Notes: generated from the letters alone by a model not told the origin. Positions 7,497 to 15,126 are shown, counted from the stretch's first letter. The stretch is DNA of 15,217 nt from Pseudomonadota bacterium (GCA_023432845.1 JAEZEY010000247.1:1-15217), one strand, 5' to 3'. Translations and numbers: made by a program.

Positions 7497-7519
7497 CGCC
7501 AGTTGCACTTGATCTGGCG
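7497..7519. promoter_or_regulatory. Dyad CGCCAG-N11-CTGGCG in the divergent spacer
   Basis: CGCCAG (7497-7502) and CTGGCG (7514-7519) form a perfect inverted repeat separated by 11 bases, a spacing also seen at LysR-type sites. It overlaps the FixK-like box, so the two readings compete for the same DNA. Confidence 0.35.
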
Positions 7520-7522
7520 CAA
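7509..7522. promoter_or_regulatory. Putative FixK/FNR-type box TTGA-N6-GCAA
   Basis: TTGA at 7509-7512 and GCAA at 7519-7522 with six bases between fit the FixK2 consensus TTG(A/C)-N6-(T/G)CAA known from Bradyrhizobium. It lies 71 bases upstream of the Pat-like start and 51 upstream of the DUF808 start. For the Pat-like gene a class II position would put +1 near 7475. A 14-base degenerate site can occur by chance. Confidence 0.35.
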
Positions 7523-7572
7523 ACATTCGGTCTTACTTTCGTCTCCTTCGGCAAATTCGTGACGGGTCGCTC

Positions 7573-8556
7573 GTGAGCATCGGACTGATTGCGCTGCTGG
7601 ACGACGTCGCGGCGCTGGCAAAGGTCGCGGCGGCCTCCCTCGACGACGTTGCCGGCCAGGCCGCGAAAGCCGGCGCCAAGGCGGCCGGTGTCGTCATCGA
7701 CGATACGGCGGTTACGCCGGGTTACGTTATCGGTTTCGCCGCCAAACGGGAACTGCCCATCGTCGGAAAGATCGCGCTGGGCTCGCTGCGCAACAAGCTC
7801 GTCATTCTGCTGCCGGCGGCGCTGGCCTTGAGCTATTTCCTGCCATGGATCATCACGCCGCTGCTGATGATCGGCGGCGCCTATCTCTGTTATGAGGGCG
7901 CCGAAAAGGTTGTCGAGGCTGTGCTGCCGCACCGCGCCCATGCCCACGAGGCGAAGCTCGAATCCGTCGCGCTCAATCCGCATTCCCTGGAAGACGAAAA
8001 GGTCGCAAGCGCGATCAAGACCGACTTCATCCTGTCGGCGGAAATCATGGCGATCACGCTCGCCGCGGTGCCCGCGGGCAACATCGTGACGCAGGCGCTG
8101 GTGCTGGCGGTGGTGGCGGTCGGCATCACCGTCGCGGTCTATGGCGTTGTCGCGCTGATCGTCAAAGCCGATGACGCTGGCGTGGCGCTGGCGCGCAACG
8201 ACCGGCCGTCGGCGCTGGGCTGGACCAGCCGGGCGTCAGGGCGCGCGCTCGTGCGCGGCATGCCTTTCTTTCTGAACGGGCTCGGCATCATCGGCACGGC
8301 AGCGATGATCTGGGTCGGCGGCGGCATCGTCCTCCACGGCCTGGAACATTACGGCCCGCCGCAGATCCATCATGGCGTCGAAAGCGCGGCGCATGCGATT
8401 TCCGCACTGGCGCCGGCGCTTGGTCCCGTCCTGGAATGGCTAACCCACGCCGCGATCTCCGGCGTCGTCGGCCTCCTGCTCGGCGGCGCGCTCATTCCGA
8501 TCGTCGAGTTCGTCATCTCGCCGGCATGGAGGAAGGTGAAGGCGCTCGTGCGCTAG
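7573..8556 (+). CDS. DUF808 family inner-membrane protein (YedI-like)
   Basis: 327 residues from a GTG at 7573; the N-terminus MSIGLIALLDDVAALAKVAA and the following AGVVIDDTAVTPGYV are the hallmark of DUF808, and the length fits (E. coli YedI is about 305). Hydrophobic segments lie near residues 76-108 (two spans), 157-173, 178-198, 230-252 and 280-312, so it is a multi-pass membrane protein. The loop at 119-146 is charged and His/Glu-rich (HRAHAHEAK). The molecular function of the family is not known. The Shine-Dalgarno is weak (GGG nine bases upstream). It is transcribed away from the Pat-like gene and converges on the autotransporter gene, whose stop lies 38 bases beyond its own. Shared control with the Pat-like gene through the 134-base spacer is possible. 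Confidence 0.9.
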   Translation: MSIGLIALLDDVAALAKVAAASLDDVAGQAAKAGAKAAGVVIDDTAVTPGYVIGFAAKRELPIVGKIALGSLRNKLVILLPAALALSYFLPWIITPLLMIGGAYLCYEGAEKVVEAVLPHRAHAHEAKLESVALNPHSLEDEKVASAIKTDFILSAEIMAITLAAVPAGNIVTQALVLAVVAVGITVAVYGVVALIVKADDAGVALARNDRPSALGWTSRASGRALVRGMPFFLNGLGIIGTAAMIWVGGGIVLHGLEHYGPPQIHHGVESAAHAISALAPALGPVLEWLTHAAISGVVGLLLGGALIPIVEFVISPAWRKVKALVR

Positions 8557-8594
8557 ACTTCTGCTCCAACGGGTCTATCAAGCCGGGTTGTTGA

Positions 8595-11500
8595 TTAGAA
8601 GCGCCGTCTGAATCGGCCGCTGATGCCATTATCGGCCACTCCAGACGCTATGCGGCCGGAATAGAAAATTCCCAACGTCGCGGCAGAAGTCAGATGAACG
8701 TCGAGGCCCGCCTCGATCAGCAGGCTGTCCTTCGCAACTGGAACGCCAACAACGTTGAAGCCACTGCCGGTTGAGGCGAATGAAAGTGACGCGTCCGGTT
8801 TCAGGTCGCCAAACGCACGCTGCCATGCGGCGGATGCATGCGGTGTCACCATCATATCGAATGCCCACAGCGTGGTTGCTGCGCGTACGCCGACGGTGGA
8901 GTAGGTGGCTTCGGTGTTGCTTGCCGAGCCGGTTAAAGCCGCCGGCCCTCCGGTCTCCGTGAAACCGTTGGTATGGACGCCAACATAAGCGACGTTAAAG
9001 AAGGGCTCGATCCTGGCGCCGCCCGCTGAAAGGCCAATGCCGACCTCGGCGAATGCCTGTACGGTTCGACCACGATAATCGGATTTCACCGAATCGCCGA
9101 AGTTAGAGGCGCAACATGATTCCCCGGACGTGAACGCGATCGTGCGATTGGTCGTGATGTCGTGCCATGTCTGGGCGATGCCGGCCCGCAAACCGAACAT
9201 GCCGAACTGACCGCCGCCATAGAGCGCGAGATGATAGTTGTCGACGTTGCTCGATGATGTCCGATCGTCGACGTGCAGCGATGACCGGGTGTAGCCGCCG
9301 GAGAATCCAAGCCGCCACCTTTCGTCAAAGGTGACGTCAAAGCCGCTGATGACGCCGCCGACCGAGCGCCTCAAGGCGGCGGCATTTCCGTCGCCGGCGG
9401 CATGTCCCCATGTTCCGATCGCCTGAGCCCATGTCGCGATGACAGGCCCCTTGCGGTCGCCGGCCCCCATCGCGAAGCTTGATAAAGCCCGCTTGTCGCC
9501 CGATCCGTATGCCAATGCCGCGCTGCCGGTGAGGGCGGTCGGCAGTGAACCGGCACTGTTATCATAGCCCCACCGCAGGCGGTTGAGCACTGCGTCGCGG
9601 ACATGGTGCGAATCGTCGAGCATCATGCCGATGGCGCTGGCGTGAATTTCTCCCGATAGCAGGTCGAATGCGGTGCGGGCCTGTTCGGCACTGCCGAGAA
9701 CGATCACGTCATGGATGGGATTGCCCGTACCGAGTGCTTCGGCGGCGGCGCCGGTCGCGACTTGATTGGGGGTCTGCCCGACGCCCGCGAATGTCAGCCC
9801 AGTGCTTGTGATATGCAGGTACACATTGTTGGCGTCATAGCTGAGACACGCACAGAGGAAGTCGGATGAGAAGGTCAAGTCCGTAAATGTCCCGCTCACC
9901 CCGCCAGCAGCGCTGAGGATGGTATAGGTCGAGTCTCTCGGGTAGGTGCCGGGTTGGGCGACAAAGTGCGCGGTGCCGGCGAGCGCGGCGGACCCGGTTA
10001 CATTCGTGCGGTCGCTGGTCGCGGGCGAGATGTCCACCTGGTATGTGGACGTCGGCGAGAAGCCAAGTGTGCCCTGTACGTTCAGCGTGCCAATCGGCGG
10101 CCCGGGAGAGAGAATGCCGCCATTGATTGTTGTGGACGACAATGTCCCGAGGCCGCCCACCGTGGCGCCACTGTTGGCAGTAACGCCGCTAGACGATGCG
10201 ATGGAGCCGTGCACGAGCAGCGTTCCGCCATTGACGGTCGTCGCGCCCGTGTAGCTGTTGGCGCCGGTCAGCGTCTCGGTGCCGGCATTGAGCGTCAGCC
10301 CGCCGGTGCCGGACATGACGCCGCCGAAGGTCCCTGAGGCGTTCGACAGCGTCAGGGTTTGATTGCCGAGCACGACCTCGCTGCCGGCCACGCCCGAGAG
10401 CGAAGGGATCGTCGCCCCCGCTGTTGTGGCGGAGATATCGAACACGCTGGTGGCGCCGGTGAGACCGACGCTCGAGATGTTGCCGGTGCCGACCAGCGCC
10501 AGCGTGCCGCCATTCACCGTGAAGGCGGTGTTCGGCATCGTCCCCTGGACCGACAGCACGCCGTCATTCACGGTCCAACCGGCGATGCTTGTATTGGTGC
10601 CGGTCAGAGTCCATTGGCTGGCGCCGACCTTCTCGAACACCTCGAATTCCCGATACTGCGCGGCCGGGCCGATCTGCGAGACATCCAGGCTCCCGGCGCC
10701 GGTTCCGCCCAGGGCAAAAGTATCGGTGCCGGCTCCGGCGAACACGGTGCCGTTGATGATCGCGGTCGGGTGCAATTCCAGCCTGTCATCCAGATTTTGG
10801 AACCGCACCGCACCGCCTGCGCCACCGTTCAACGTGCCGGCCACAGTCAGGCTGGTGGAACTGGTGAAGAAAGTCGACGTATCGATCGCAAAATCGTCGG
10901 CTCCGGTCCCGTTGGATGTGACCTGGCTGGTGGACGCCACGGTAATCGCAATTGAGCCGCTGCTGCCGGTCCTGGCATATATGCCGTCATCGTTAGTCCC
11001 GGTGACGTCGCCATTGACGGTGACGTTTACGCTGCCGTTGCCGTCGCCGCCTCGTGCAAAAATGCCGGTCTCTTGACCGCTGACGGTCGTGCCCGCGGCC
11101 GTCGTCATTGTGACGTCCACATTGCCGCGCGCAAGGATGCCCACGTCAGTGCCTGTTGTGCCGCCGGCGGTGACATCCCCATTGACGGTCACCGTTGTTG
11201 ATCCGGTGCCGGAGTTGAGGCTGAAAATGCCGTATCGCAATCCGCTGACAGTGGTACCAACCCCCGTTGTCACGCTGAGGTCCGTTCCAGTTCCAGAATT
11301 CAAGGCCATGATTCCGCGCGACAGGTTAGCCACGCCGGTGCCAGCGCTGATGACATCGCCATTGGCCGTGATCGACAGCGCTCCGGTACCGTTGTTTCCG
11401 CCGTAAATGCCGAAGTTGCGGGCATTGATGACGCCGTTGGTGTTGATGGTGACGCTGCCCGGACCGGCGGCGTTGGATATGTTCAGCCCGTTTCCCGAGT

Positions 11501-11783
11501 TTGCGGTCAGGGGCGATAAATTCGTGTCGGTGTAAAAGAGGTCACCGGAGCCGGAAATGGTCAGGGCATTTGGCGATACGGTCGAGACGCTGAAGCCGGG
11601 CTGCGTGGAGACGTTGGCGTTGGCGGCGGAGATCGTCTGGCCCGCGCTGGCACCAGAGCATATGAAGTTCGATCCGCCGGCCGGCACGCAGGCGGCATAC
11701 GCCCGGCGGCCATAGCCGATCGCCGCGGTCGCGAGCATTGAACACGACAAGAACAGGTGACGCGACAATGACGGTCGGGCCAA
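8595..11783 (-). CDS. Type Va autotransporter (beta-helical passenger plus C-terminal beta-barrel)
   Basis: 1062 residues, starting with TTG at 11783, four bases after a strong GGAGG. Residues 1-30 form a signal peptide ending AYA before Ala31-Cys32. The passenger (about 31-680) is Gly/Ser/Thr/Asn-rich. Residues 115-290 alternate TVNGDV and GTTVSG rungs, each followed by GI(F/L)AR-type turns. At 488-525 sits a PATR-like segment (GTGGLTLNAG, then SYTGATTVNGGTL). Residues 690-745 read as the linker and alpha-helix region. The barrel runs from about 779 (GPVIATWAQ) to the end, with amphipathic strands and a terminal Phe as expected for BAM recognition. It is secreted to the outer membrane and displays or releases the passenger; an adhesin-like role is only inferred, with no protease triad seen. 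Cysteines are present at 32, 42, 644, 646, 890 and 891, more than usual for autotransporters. A TIGR03032 gene is divergent. Confidence 0.9.
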   Translation of the reverse strand: MARPSLSRHLFLSCSMLATAAIGYGRRAYAACVPAGGSNFICSGASAGQTISAANANVSTQPGFSVSTVSPNALTISGSGDLFYTDTNLSPLTANSGNGLNISNAAGPGSVTINTNGVINARNFGIYGGNNGTGALSITANGDVISAGTGVANLSRGIMALNSGTGTDLSVTTGVGTTVSGLRYGIFSLNSGTGSTTVTVNGDVTAGGTTGTDVGILARGNVDVTMTTAAGTTVSGQETGIFARGGDGNGSVNVTVNGDVTGTNDDGIYARTGSSGSIAITVASTSQVTSNGTGADDFAIDTSTFFTSSTSLTVAGTLNGGAGGAVRFQNLDDRLELHPTAIINGTVFAGAGTDTFALGGTGAGSLDVSQIGPAAQYREFEVFEKVGASQWTLTGTNTSIAGWTVNDGVLSVQGTMPNTAFTVNGGTLALVGTGNISSVGLTGATSVFDISATTAGATIPSLSGVAGSEVVLGNQTLTLSNASGTFGGVMSGTGGLTLNAGTETLTGANSYTGATTVNGGTLLVHGSIASSSGVTANSGATVGGLGTLSSTTINGGILSPGPPIGTLNVQGTLGFSPTSTYQVDISPATSDRTNVTGSAALAGTAHFVAQPGTYPRDSTYTILSAAGGVSGTFTDLTFSSDFLCACLSYDANNVYLHITSTGLTFAGVGQTPNQVATGAAAEALGTGNPIHDVIVLGSAEQARTAFDLLSGEIHASAIGMMLDDSHHVRDAVLNRLRWGYDNSAGSLPTALTGSAALAYGSGDKRALSSFAMGAGDRKGPVIATWAQAIGTWGHAAGDGNAAALRRSVGGVISGFDVTFDERWRLGFSGGYTRSSLHVDDRTSSSNVDNYHLALYGGGQFGMFGLRAGIAQTWHDITTNRTIAFTSGESCCASNFGDSVKSDYRGRTVQAFAEVGIGLSAGGARIEPFFNVAYVGVHTNGFTETGGPAALTGSASNTEATYSTVGVRAATTLWAFDMMVTPHASAAWQRAFGDLKPDASLSFASTGSGFNVVGVPVAKDSLLIEAGLDVHLTSAATLGIFYSGRIASGVADNGISGRFRRRF
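10907..11442 (-). repeat. Degenerate tandem repeats encoding passenger beta-helix rungs
   Basis: This part of the autotransporter gene (about residues 114-292) encodes alternating units. TVNGDV or TANGDV recurs at residues 138-143, 199-204 and 255-260; GTTVSG at 176-181 and 231-236; NSGTG at 162-166 and 190-194. The compound period is about 55-61 residues. The copies have diverged at DNA level, so it is an old protein repeat and not a recent expansion. Confidence 0.5.
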
Positions 11784-11787
11784 TAAG

Positions 11788-11792
11788 CCTCC
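11788..11792 (-). promoter_or_regulatory. Shine-Dalgarno GGAGG supporting the TTG start of the autotransporter
   Basis: GGAGG stands four bases before the TTG at 11783, a rather short spacing. The nearest downstream ATG (codon 16) would cut into the signal peptide, so the TTG is kept. Confidence 0.55.
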
Positions 11793-11806
11793 AGAAATTG
11801 TCAGAT

Positions 11807-11832
11807 ACGCGAATCACCCGAACGCGAATCAC
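11807..11832. promoter_or_regulatory. Two direct copies of ACGCGAATCAC in the divergent spacer
   Basis: ACGCGAATCAC occurs at 11807-11817 and 11822-11832, 15 bases apart from start to start. They sit 24-49 bases upstream of the autotransporter start codon, in its leader or promoter, and about 160 bases upstream of the TIGR03032 gene. They look like tandem binding sites for a regulator, but none is known to me for this sequence. Confidence 0.45.
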
Positions 11833-11856
11833 AATGTTTGAGTTTGCACAGGAATG

Positions 11857-11891
11857 GTTCCCTTCGGTGGTATACTGGTTCGATTGGGAAC
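11857..11891. promoter_or_regulatory. Inverted repeat GTTCCC-N23-GGGAAC around a TATACT box
   Basis: GTTCCC (11857-11862) and GGGAAC (11886-11891) flank TATACT (11871-11876), a fair -10 hexamer for the plus-strand TIGR03032 gene. The best -35 candidate (TTGCAC, 11844-11849) is 21 bases away, longer than ideal, so the promoter call is weak. Confidence 0.25.
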
Positions 11892-11990
11892 GCCGGCTTG
11901 GTGCGTCGGCAAAAGCTCAGCTAGTGTCGTTATTATGCAAGGAACACGCACGGCCCGACGCACCGTGGGCCCGGCTTCGCAGGCGAAGAC

Positions 11991-13121
11991 GTGATCGATC
12001 CAGCCGCCCATCGGCCGGGCGCGGATACTGCCGCCGGGCCGGGTGACCAGCGCGGCGCCGCTCCCGTCACATATTCGATGTCGCCCGGGCTGGCCGCCTT
12101 TCTTGGCTCGGAACGCATTGCGATCGCCGCCTCGTCCTACCAATCGGGCAAGCTCTATCTCATCGGTCAGAACGCCGATGGCGGGCTTCTGGTGCATGAG
12201 CGGTTTTTTCACAAGGCAATGGGGATCTGCGTCGCCGATCGAGACACCATCCTGCTCGCCACGCTGTTCCAGATCATTAGGTTCAGGAACGTGCTCGAGC
12301 GCGAGCAGACGATCAACGATCTGCACGATGCCTGCTATGTGCCGCGTGAACTGTTCACCGTCGGCGAACTCGACGTCCACGATATCGGCCTGATGCAGGA
12401 TGGCGGGATCGTCTTCGTCAATACGCTCTATAACTGCCTTGCCACGACATCCGCGCGGCATAGCTTCACGCCGTTGTGGAAGCCTCCATTCATTTCGAGG
12501 ATCGTCAAAGAGGACCGGTGCCATCTGAACGGGCTCGCCATGGAAGCGGGCGTGCCGCGCTATGTGACGGCGGTGAGCCGATCCGACACCGTCGATGGCT
12601 GGCGCGATCGCCGCGCCACTGGCGGCGTCGTCATTGATGTTCAGTCTGGTGCCGCCATTGCCGGCGGGCTCTCCATGCCCCACTCACCGCGCATGTATCG
12701 CGGCCGATTGTGGCTGCTCAATTCCGGAACCGGCGAGCTCGGCTGGATCGAGCGCGGCCCCTCGGCGGAAGAAACCCGATTTCGGGTTCTTGCCTTCTGC
12801 CCGGGTTTCGTACGCGGACTCGCCTTTCACGGCAGATACGCATTCGTCGGTTTGTCGAAACCCCGTTACGAGCGTTTCGAAGGACTGGCCCTCGACCGCA
12901 GGCTCGCCGAAACCGACTCGGAGCCGTGGTGCGGCGTGCAGGTCATCGATCTGGACAGCGGCGCGTGCGTTCACTGGTTTCGTATCGATGGCCATGTGAC
13001 GGAGCTCTACGACGTTGGCGTGATTCCCGATGTCGTGCGACCGATGGCGCTCGGCTTCGCCACCGATGAAATTCTGAACCTCATTACCCACGAGCCGCTT
13101 GGTCCAGGTGGCGGCGCCTAG
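11991..13121 (+). CDS. TIGR03032/DUF4915 family protein, probable beta-propeller, cytoplasmic
   Basis: 376 residues from a GTG at 11991, the only possible start after an in-frame stop at 11922; the Shine-Dalgarno is weak. The first 28 residues are low-complexity. The family core then begins SPGLAAFL and SSYQSGKLYLIG (48-59), followed by FFHKAMGIC (72-80), ATLFQIIRF (90-98), ELDVHDIG (126-133), CHLNGLA (177-183), GGLSMPHSPR (225-234) and LLNSGTGELG (242-251). These are the recurring motifs of TIGR03032, whose repeated short strands suggest a beta-propeller. No signal peptide or membrane segment is seen, so it should be cytoplasmic. The biochemical role of the family is unknown. It is divergent from the autotransporter gene across a 207-base spacer and converges on the ABC permease genes, 44 bases from the end of permease 2. 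The pairing with the autotransporter may be chance or shared regulation. Confidence 0.82.
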   Translation: MIDPAAHRPGADTAAGPGDQRGAAPVTYSMSPGLAAFLGSERIAIAASSYQSGKLYLIGQNADGGLLVHERFFHKAMGICVADRDTILLATLFQIIRFRNVLEREQTINDLHDACYVPRELFTVGELDVHDIGLMQDGGIVFVNTLYNCLATTSARHSFTPLWKPPFISRIVKEDRCHLNGLAMEAGVPRYVTAVSRSDTVDGWRDRRATGGVVIDVQSGAAIAGGLSMPHSPRMYRGRLWLLNSGTGELGWIERGPSAEETRFRVLAFCPGFVRGLAFHGRYAFVGLSKPRYERFEGLALDRRLAETDSEPWCGVQVIDLDSGACVHWFRIDGHVTELYDVGVIPDVVRPMALGFATDEILNLITHEPLGPGGGA

Positions 13122-13165
13122 CGCTGCGCCCCTCGTTACCGAAGCGGGCCGCGCGGGCGCCCGTC

Positions 13166-14092
13166 CTACTCCTTCACCGCGCCGGTCATCGCCGACACGT
13201 AGTGCTCGACGAAGAAGGCGTAGAGAATGACCAGCGGCAGCGAGCCGACGAGCGCGCCCGCCATCAACGAGCCCCAGCGGTACACGTCGCCGTCGACGAA
13301 CTCGTTGACGATGGCGACCGGCACGGTCTTGTTCTGCACCGATTGCAGGAACGTCAGCGCATAGATGAATTCGTTCCAGCACAGGGTAAAGCAGAAGATG
13401 AAGGCCGAGATCAGCCCCGGCACCGCCAGCGGCAGCACGATCTTGGTCAGGATCTGCCAGCGGCTGGCGCCGTCCATCAGCGCGCATTCCTCGAGTTCGA
13501 ACGGGATGGTCTTGAAGTAGCCCATCAGAAGCCAGGTCGAGAACGGAATGAGGATGGTCGGATAGACCAGGATCAGCGCCATCGGCGAGTCGAACAGGCC
13601 GTACTGGTAGACCACGGTCGACAGCGGGATGAACAGGATCGACGGCGGCACCAGATAAGCGAGGAAGATCAGGCCGCCAATGGTCTGCGCGCCGCGGAAG
13701 CGCAGCCGCACGATGGCATAGGCCGCCAGCACGCTGGCGAAGATCGACAGCGCGGTCGCCGCGGCGGCGACATACATGGTGTTCCACAGCCAGCGCGGAT
13801 ACTGCGATTCGAACAGCAGCTTCTGAATGTGCTGGAAGGTCGGCTCCCAGGTCCAGAACGGGCTGACGCGGTCCATGTCGAGCAGCTGGTTGTTCGGCTT
13901 GATGGCGGTGAGCCCCATCCAGTAGAACGGAAACAACAGCACAATCAGGAAAATCCCGAGCGGCAGGTAGAGCGTGACCAGCTGGCGCGGCACCGATTCC
14001 AGATAGCTCATGCCCTCGCTGTGATCGGCGTTAGCCTCGGCGGCGAGCACGCGCTGCGGACGGGCGGCCTTGTCGGCGAGTACGTCAGTCAT
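13166..14092 (-). CDS. Carbohydrate ABC transporter permease, MalG-type (CUT1)
   Basis: 308 residues from the ATG at 14092, with GGGAG six bases upstream. A cytoplasmic tail of about 38 residues precedes six predicted membrane spans (about 40-61, 107-129, 140-160, 170-190, 226-246, 275-295). The cytoplasmic EAA loop lies at 201-228 (EECALMDGAS, then IVLPLAVPGL), the contact site for the ATPase; the canonical EAA is ECA here. This is the inner-membrane partner of the MalF-type permease encoded just upstream, and both should work with a periplasmic sugar-binding protein and an ATPase not in the window. Substrate cannot be read from sequence. It is the last gene of the minus-strand unit and converges on the TIGR03032 gene. 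Its start overlaps the stop of a 31-codon ORF through ATGACTGA, produced by a local duplication. Confidence 0.92.
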   Translation of the reverse strand: MTDVLADKAARPQRVLAAEANADHSEGMSYLESVPRQLVTLYLPLGIFLIVLLFPFYWMGLTAIKPNNQLLDMDRVSPFWTWEPTFQHIQKLLFESQYPRWLWNTMYVAAAATALSIFASVLAAYAIVRLRFRGAQTIGGLIFLAYLVPPSILFIPLSTVVYQYGLFDSPMALILVYPTILIPFSTWLLMGYFKTIPFELEECALMDGASRWQILTKIVLPLAVPGLISAFIFCFTLCWNEFIYALTFLQSVQNKTVPVAIVNEFVDGDVYRWGSLMAGALVGSLPLVILYAFFVEHYVSAMTGAVKE

Positions 14093-14113
14093 TGTCGGCT
14101 CCCTGCTGCCATT
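14085..14113. repeat. 29-bp direct repeat, copy 1 (permease 2 start)
   Basis: This 29-bp stretch is identical to 14173-14201. It contains the ribosome site and start codon of permease 2 and the stop of the 31-codon ORF. Confidence 0.9.
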
Positions 14114-14180
14114 GCGGCAGCGCGCGTGGCGCTTGCGCCATTCGCGCGAAAGAGAAATGGCGGCGCCCTGTCTCAGTCAT
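14085..14180 (-). CDS. 31-codon ORF created by the permease junction duplication
   Basis: It reads ATG at 14180 to TGA at 14085-14087 with the same GGGAG six bases upstream as permease 2. Its start overlaps the permease 1 stop by ATGACTGA, and its own stop overlaps the permease 2 start in the same way. The last eight residues, WQQGADND, are identical to the permease 1 C-terminus, and the rest (METGRRH-like basic start, internal FARMAQAPRAL) matches nothing I know. It is too short for a known family. Translation is plausible because all signals are copied, and it may serve only to pass ribosomes from permease 1 to permease 2. It may equally be a non-functional by-product. Confidence 0.35.
   Translation of the reverse strand: MTETGRRHFSFARMAQAPRALPQWQQGADND
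14121..14148. repeat. GC-rich hairpin between the two copies of the 29-bp repeat
   Basis: TGGCGC-TT-GCGCCA (14127-14140) is a perfect six-base stem with a two-base centre, extended by CGCGCG on both outer sides (14121-14126 and 14143-14148) with a two-base bulge on one side. In RNA this would be a very stable hairpin between the permease genes. There is no T-run, so it is not an ordinary terminator; it resembles the intercistronic stem-loops that shape mRNA stability. Confidence 0.6.
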
Positions 14181-14201
14181 TGTCGGCTCCCTGCTGCCAT
14201 T
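14173..14201. repeat. 29-bp direct repeat, copy 2 (permease 1 end)
   Basis: Identical to 14085-14113. This copy encodes the last residues and stop of permease 1 and carries a second ribosome site and ATG that open the 31-codon ORF. Similarity continues weakly past the copies (GCGGC with one inserted base). Confidence 0.9.
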
Positions 14202-15126
14202 TGCGGCGCTGCAGGCCGAACCACGAGATCATGATAGCGAACAGCAGAAAGGGGATCATCGCGGTTGCGATGGCGGCACCCTCGCCGAGCGAGCCGCCCA
14301 TGATCGCGCGCTGATAGGACAAGGTCGCCATCAGGTGCGTGGCGTTGACCGGTCCGCCGCGCGTCATCGCCCAGATGAGCTGGAAATCGGTGAAGGTGAA
14401 CAGCACCGAGAACGTCATTACCACTGCGATGATCGGCGTCAGCAGCGGGTAGGTAATGTAGCGGAAACGCTGCCACGGCGTGGCGCCATCAAGCGTCGCG
14501 GCTTCGTAGAGCGACGGCGAGACGGTCTGCAGGCCGGCGAGCAGCGTGATGGCGACGAACGGGACGCCGCGCCAGATATTGGCGAAGATGGTCGACCAGC
14601 GCGCATTCCATGGATCACCGAGGAAGTCGATGTTGGTCGAGATCAAGCCGAGTTGCTTCAGCGACCACGAGACGATCGAGAACTGGGTATCGTAGATCCA
14701 CCAAAACGCGATGGCCGACAGCACCGTCGGCACGATGAATGGAATCAGAACCGCCGCGCGGATCATCGCTTTGAATGGCAGGCTCTTGTTCAGCAGCAGC
14801 GCCAGATACAGCCCGGCGCCGAACTTGATGGCGCTGGCGACGATCGTATAGAGCAGCGTGTTGAAGACCGAGGTCCAGAAGATCGAATCCTCGCGCAGCC
14901 AGTCATAGTTCTCGATGCCAATGAATTCGCCGGGACGGCCGATCTTGGCGTCGGTGAACGACAGCCAGACACCGAGGCCGAGCGGATAGGCGAGAAAGAG
15001 AACCAGGAACGCGAGTGCCGGAACCATGAACCAGTAACCGAGCCAGTGCCGGTTGCTCTTCAACTGGCTCCAGGCCGTCGGTTCGGCAATCGGCGCGCGC
15101 TGCGCGGGCAGGCTGACATCGACCAT
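14173..15126 (-). CDS. Sugar ABC transporter permease, MalF/UgpA-type (CUT1)
   Basis: 317 residues from the ATG at 15126, preceded by a modest GGTGA. Predicted membrane spans lie near 29-55, 86-112, 121-145, 176-197, 231-253 and 283-304. The EAA loop is at 207-233 (YEAATLDGATPWQ, then YPLLTPII), the site that docks on the ABC ATPase. The FTDFQLIWAMTRGGP motif near 245-259 is typical of CUT1 permeases. Forms a heterodimer in the inner membrane with the MalG-type partner that follows. The binding protein and ATPase are not in the window; the 91 bases upstream contain a hairpin as often found after a binding-protein gene. Its C-terminal codons are part of a 29-bp repeat that recurs at the start of the next permease. 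Substrate unknown; most family members take up mono- or oligosaccharides, polyols or glycerol-3-phosphate. Confidence 0.92.
   Translation of the reverse strand: MVDVSLPAQRAPIAEPTAWSQLKSNRHWLGYWFMVPALAFLVLFLAYPLGLGVWLSFTDAKIGRPGEFIGIENYDWLREDSIFWTSVFNTLLYTIVASAIKFGAGLYLALLLNKSLPFKAMIRAAVLIPFIVPTVLSAIAFWWIYDTQFSIVSWSLKQLGLISTNIDFLGDPWNARWSTIFANIWRGVPFVAITLLAGLQTVSPSLYEAATLDGATPWQRFRYITYPLLTPIIAVVMTFSVLFTFTDFQLIWAMTRGGPVNATHLMATLSYQRAIMGGSLGEGAAIATAMIPFLLFAIMISWFGLQRRKWQQGADND

Noticed and set aside
8557..8594. Terminator between the convergent DUF808 and autotransporter genes
   Set aside because: Only a weak TAGAC/GTCTA pairing with a long loop is present and no T-run follows.
10907..11442. 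A CRISPR-like or recent satellite array in the autotransporter gene
   Set aside because: The repeats are in frame, degenerate at DNA level and of unequal length, as expected for beta-helix rungs.
13122..13165. Possible bidirectional terminator between the TIGR03032 gene and permease 2
   Set aside because: CGGGC (13145-13149) can pair with GCCCG (13159-13163), but there is no T-run on either side, so an intrinsic terminator cannot be claimed.
12684..13787. Minus-strand ORF of 367 codons spanning the TIGR03032 end and permease 2
   Set aside because: It is an out-of-frame reading of permease 2 joined to the antisense of the TIGR03032 gene, and its product is Arg-rich and unstructured.
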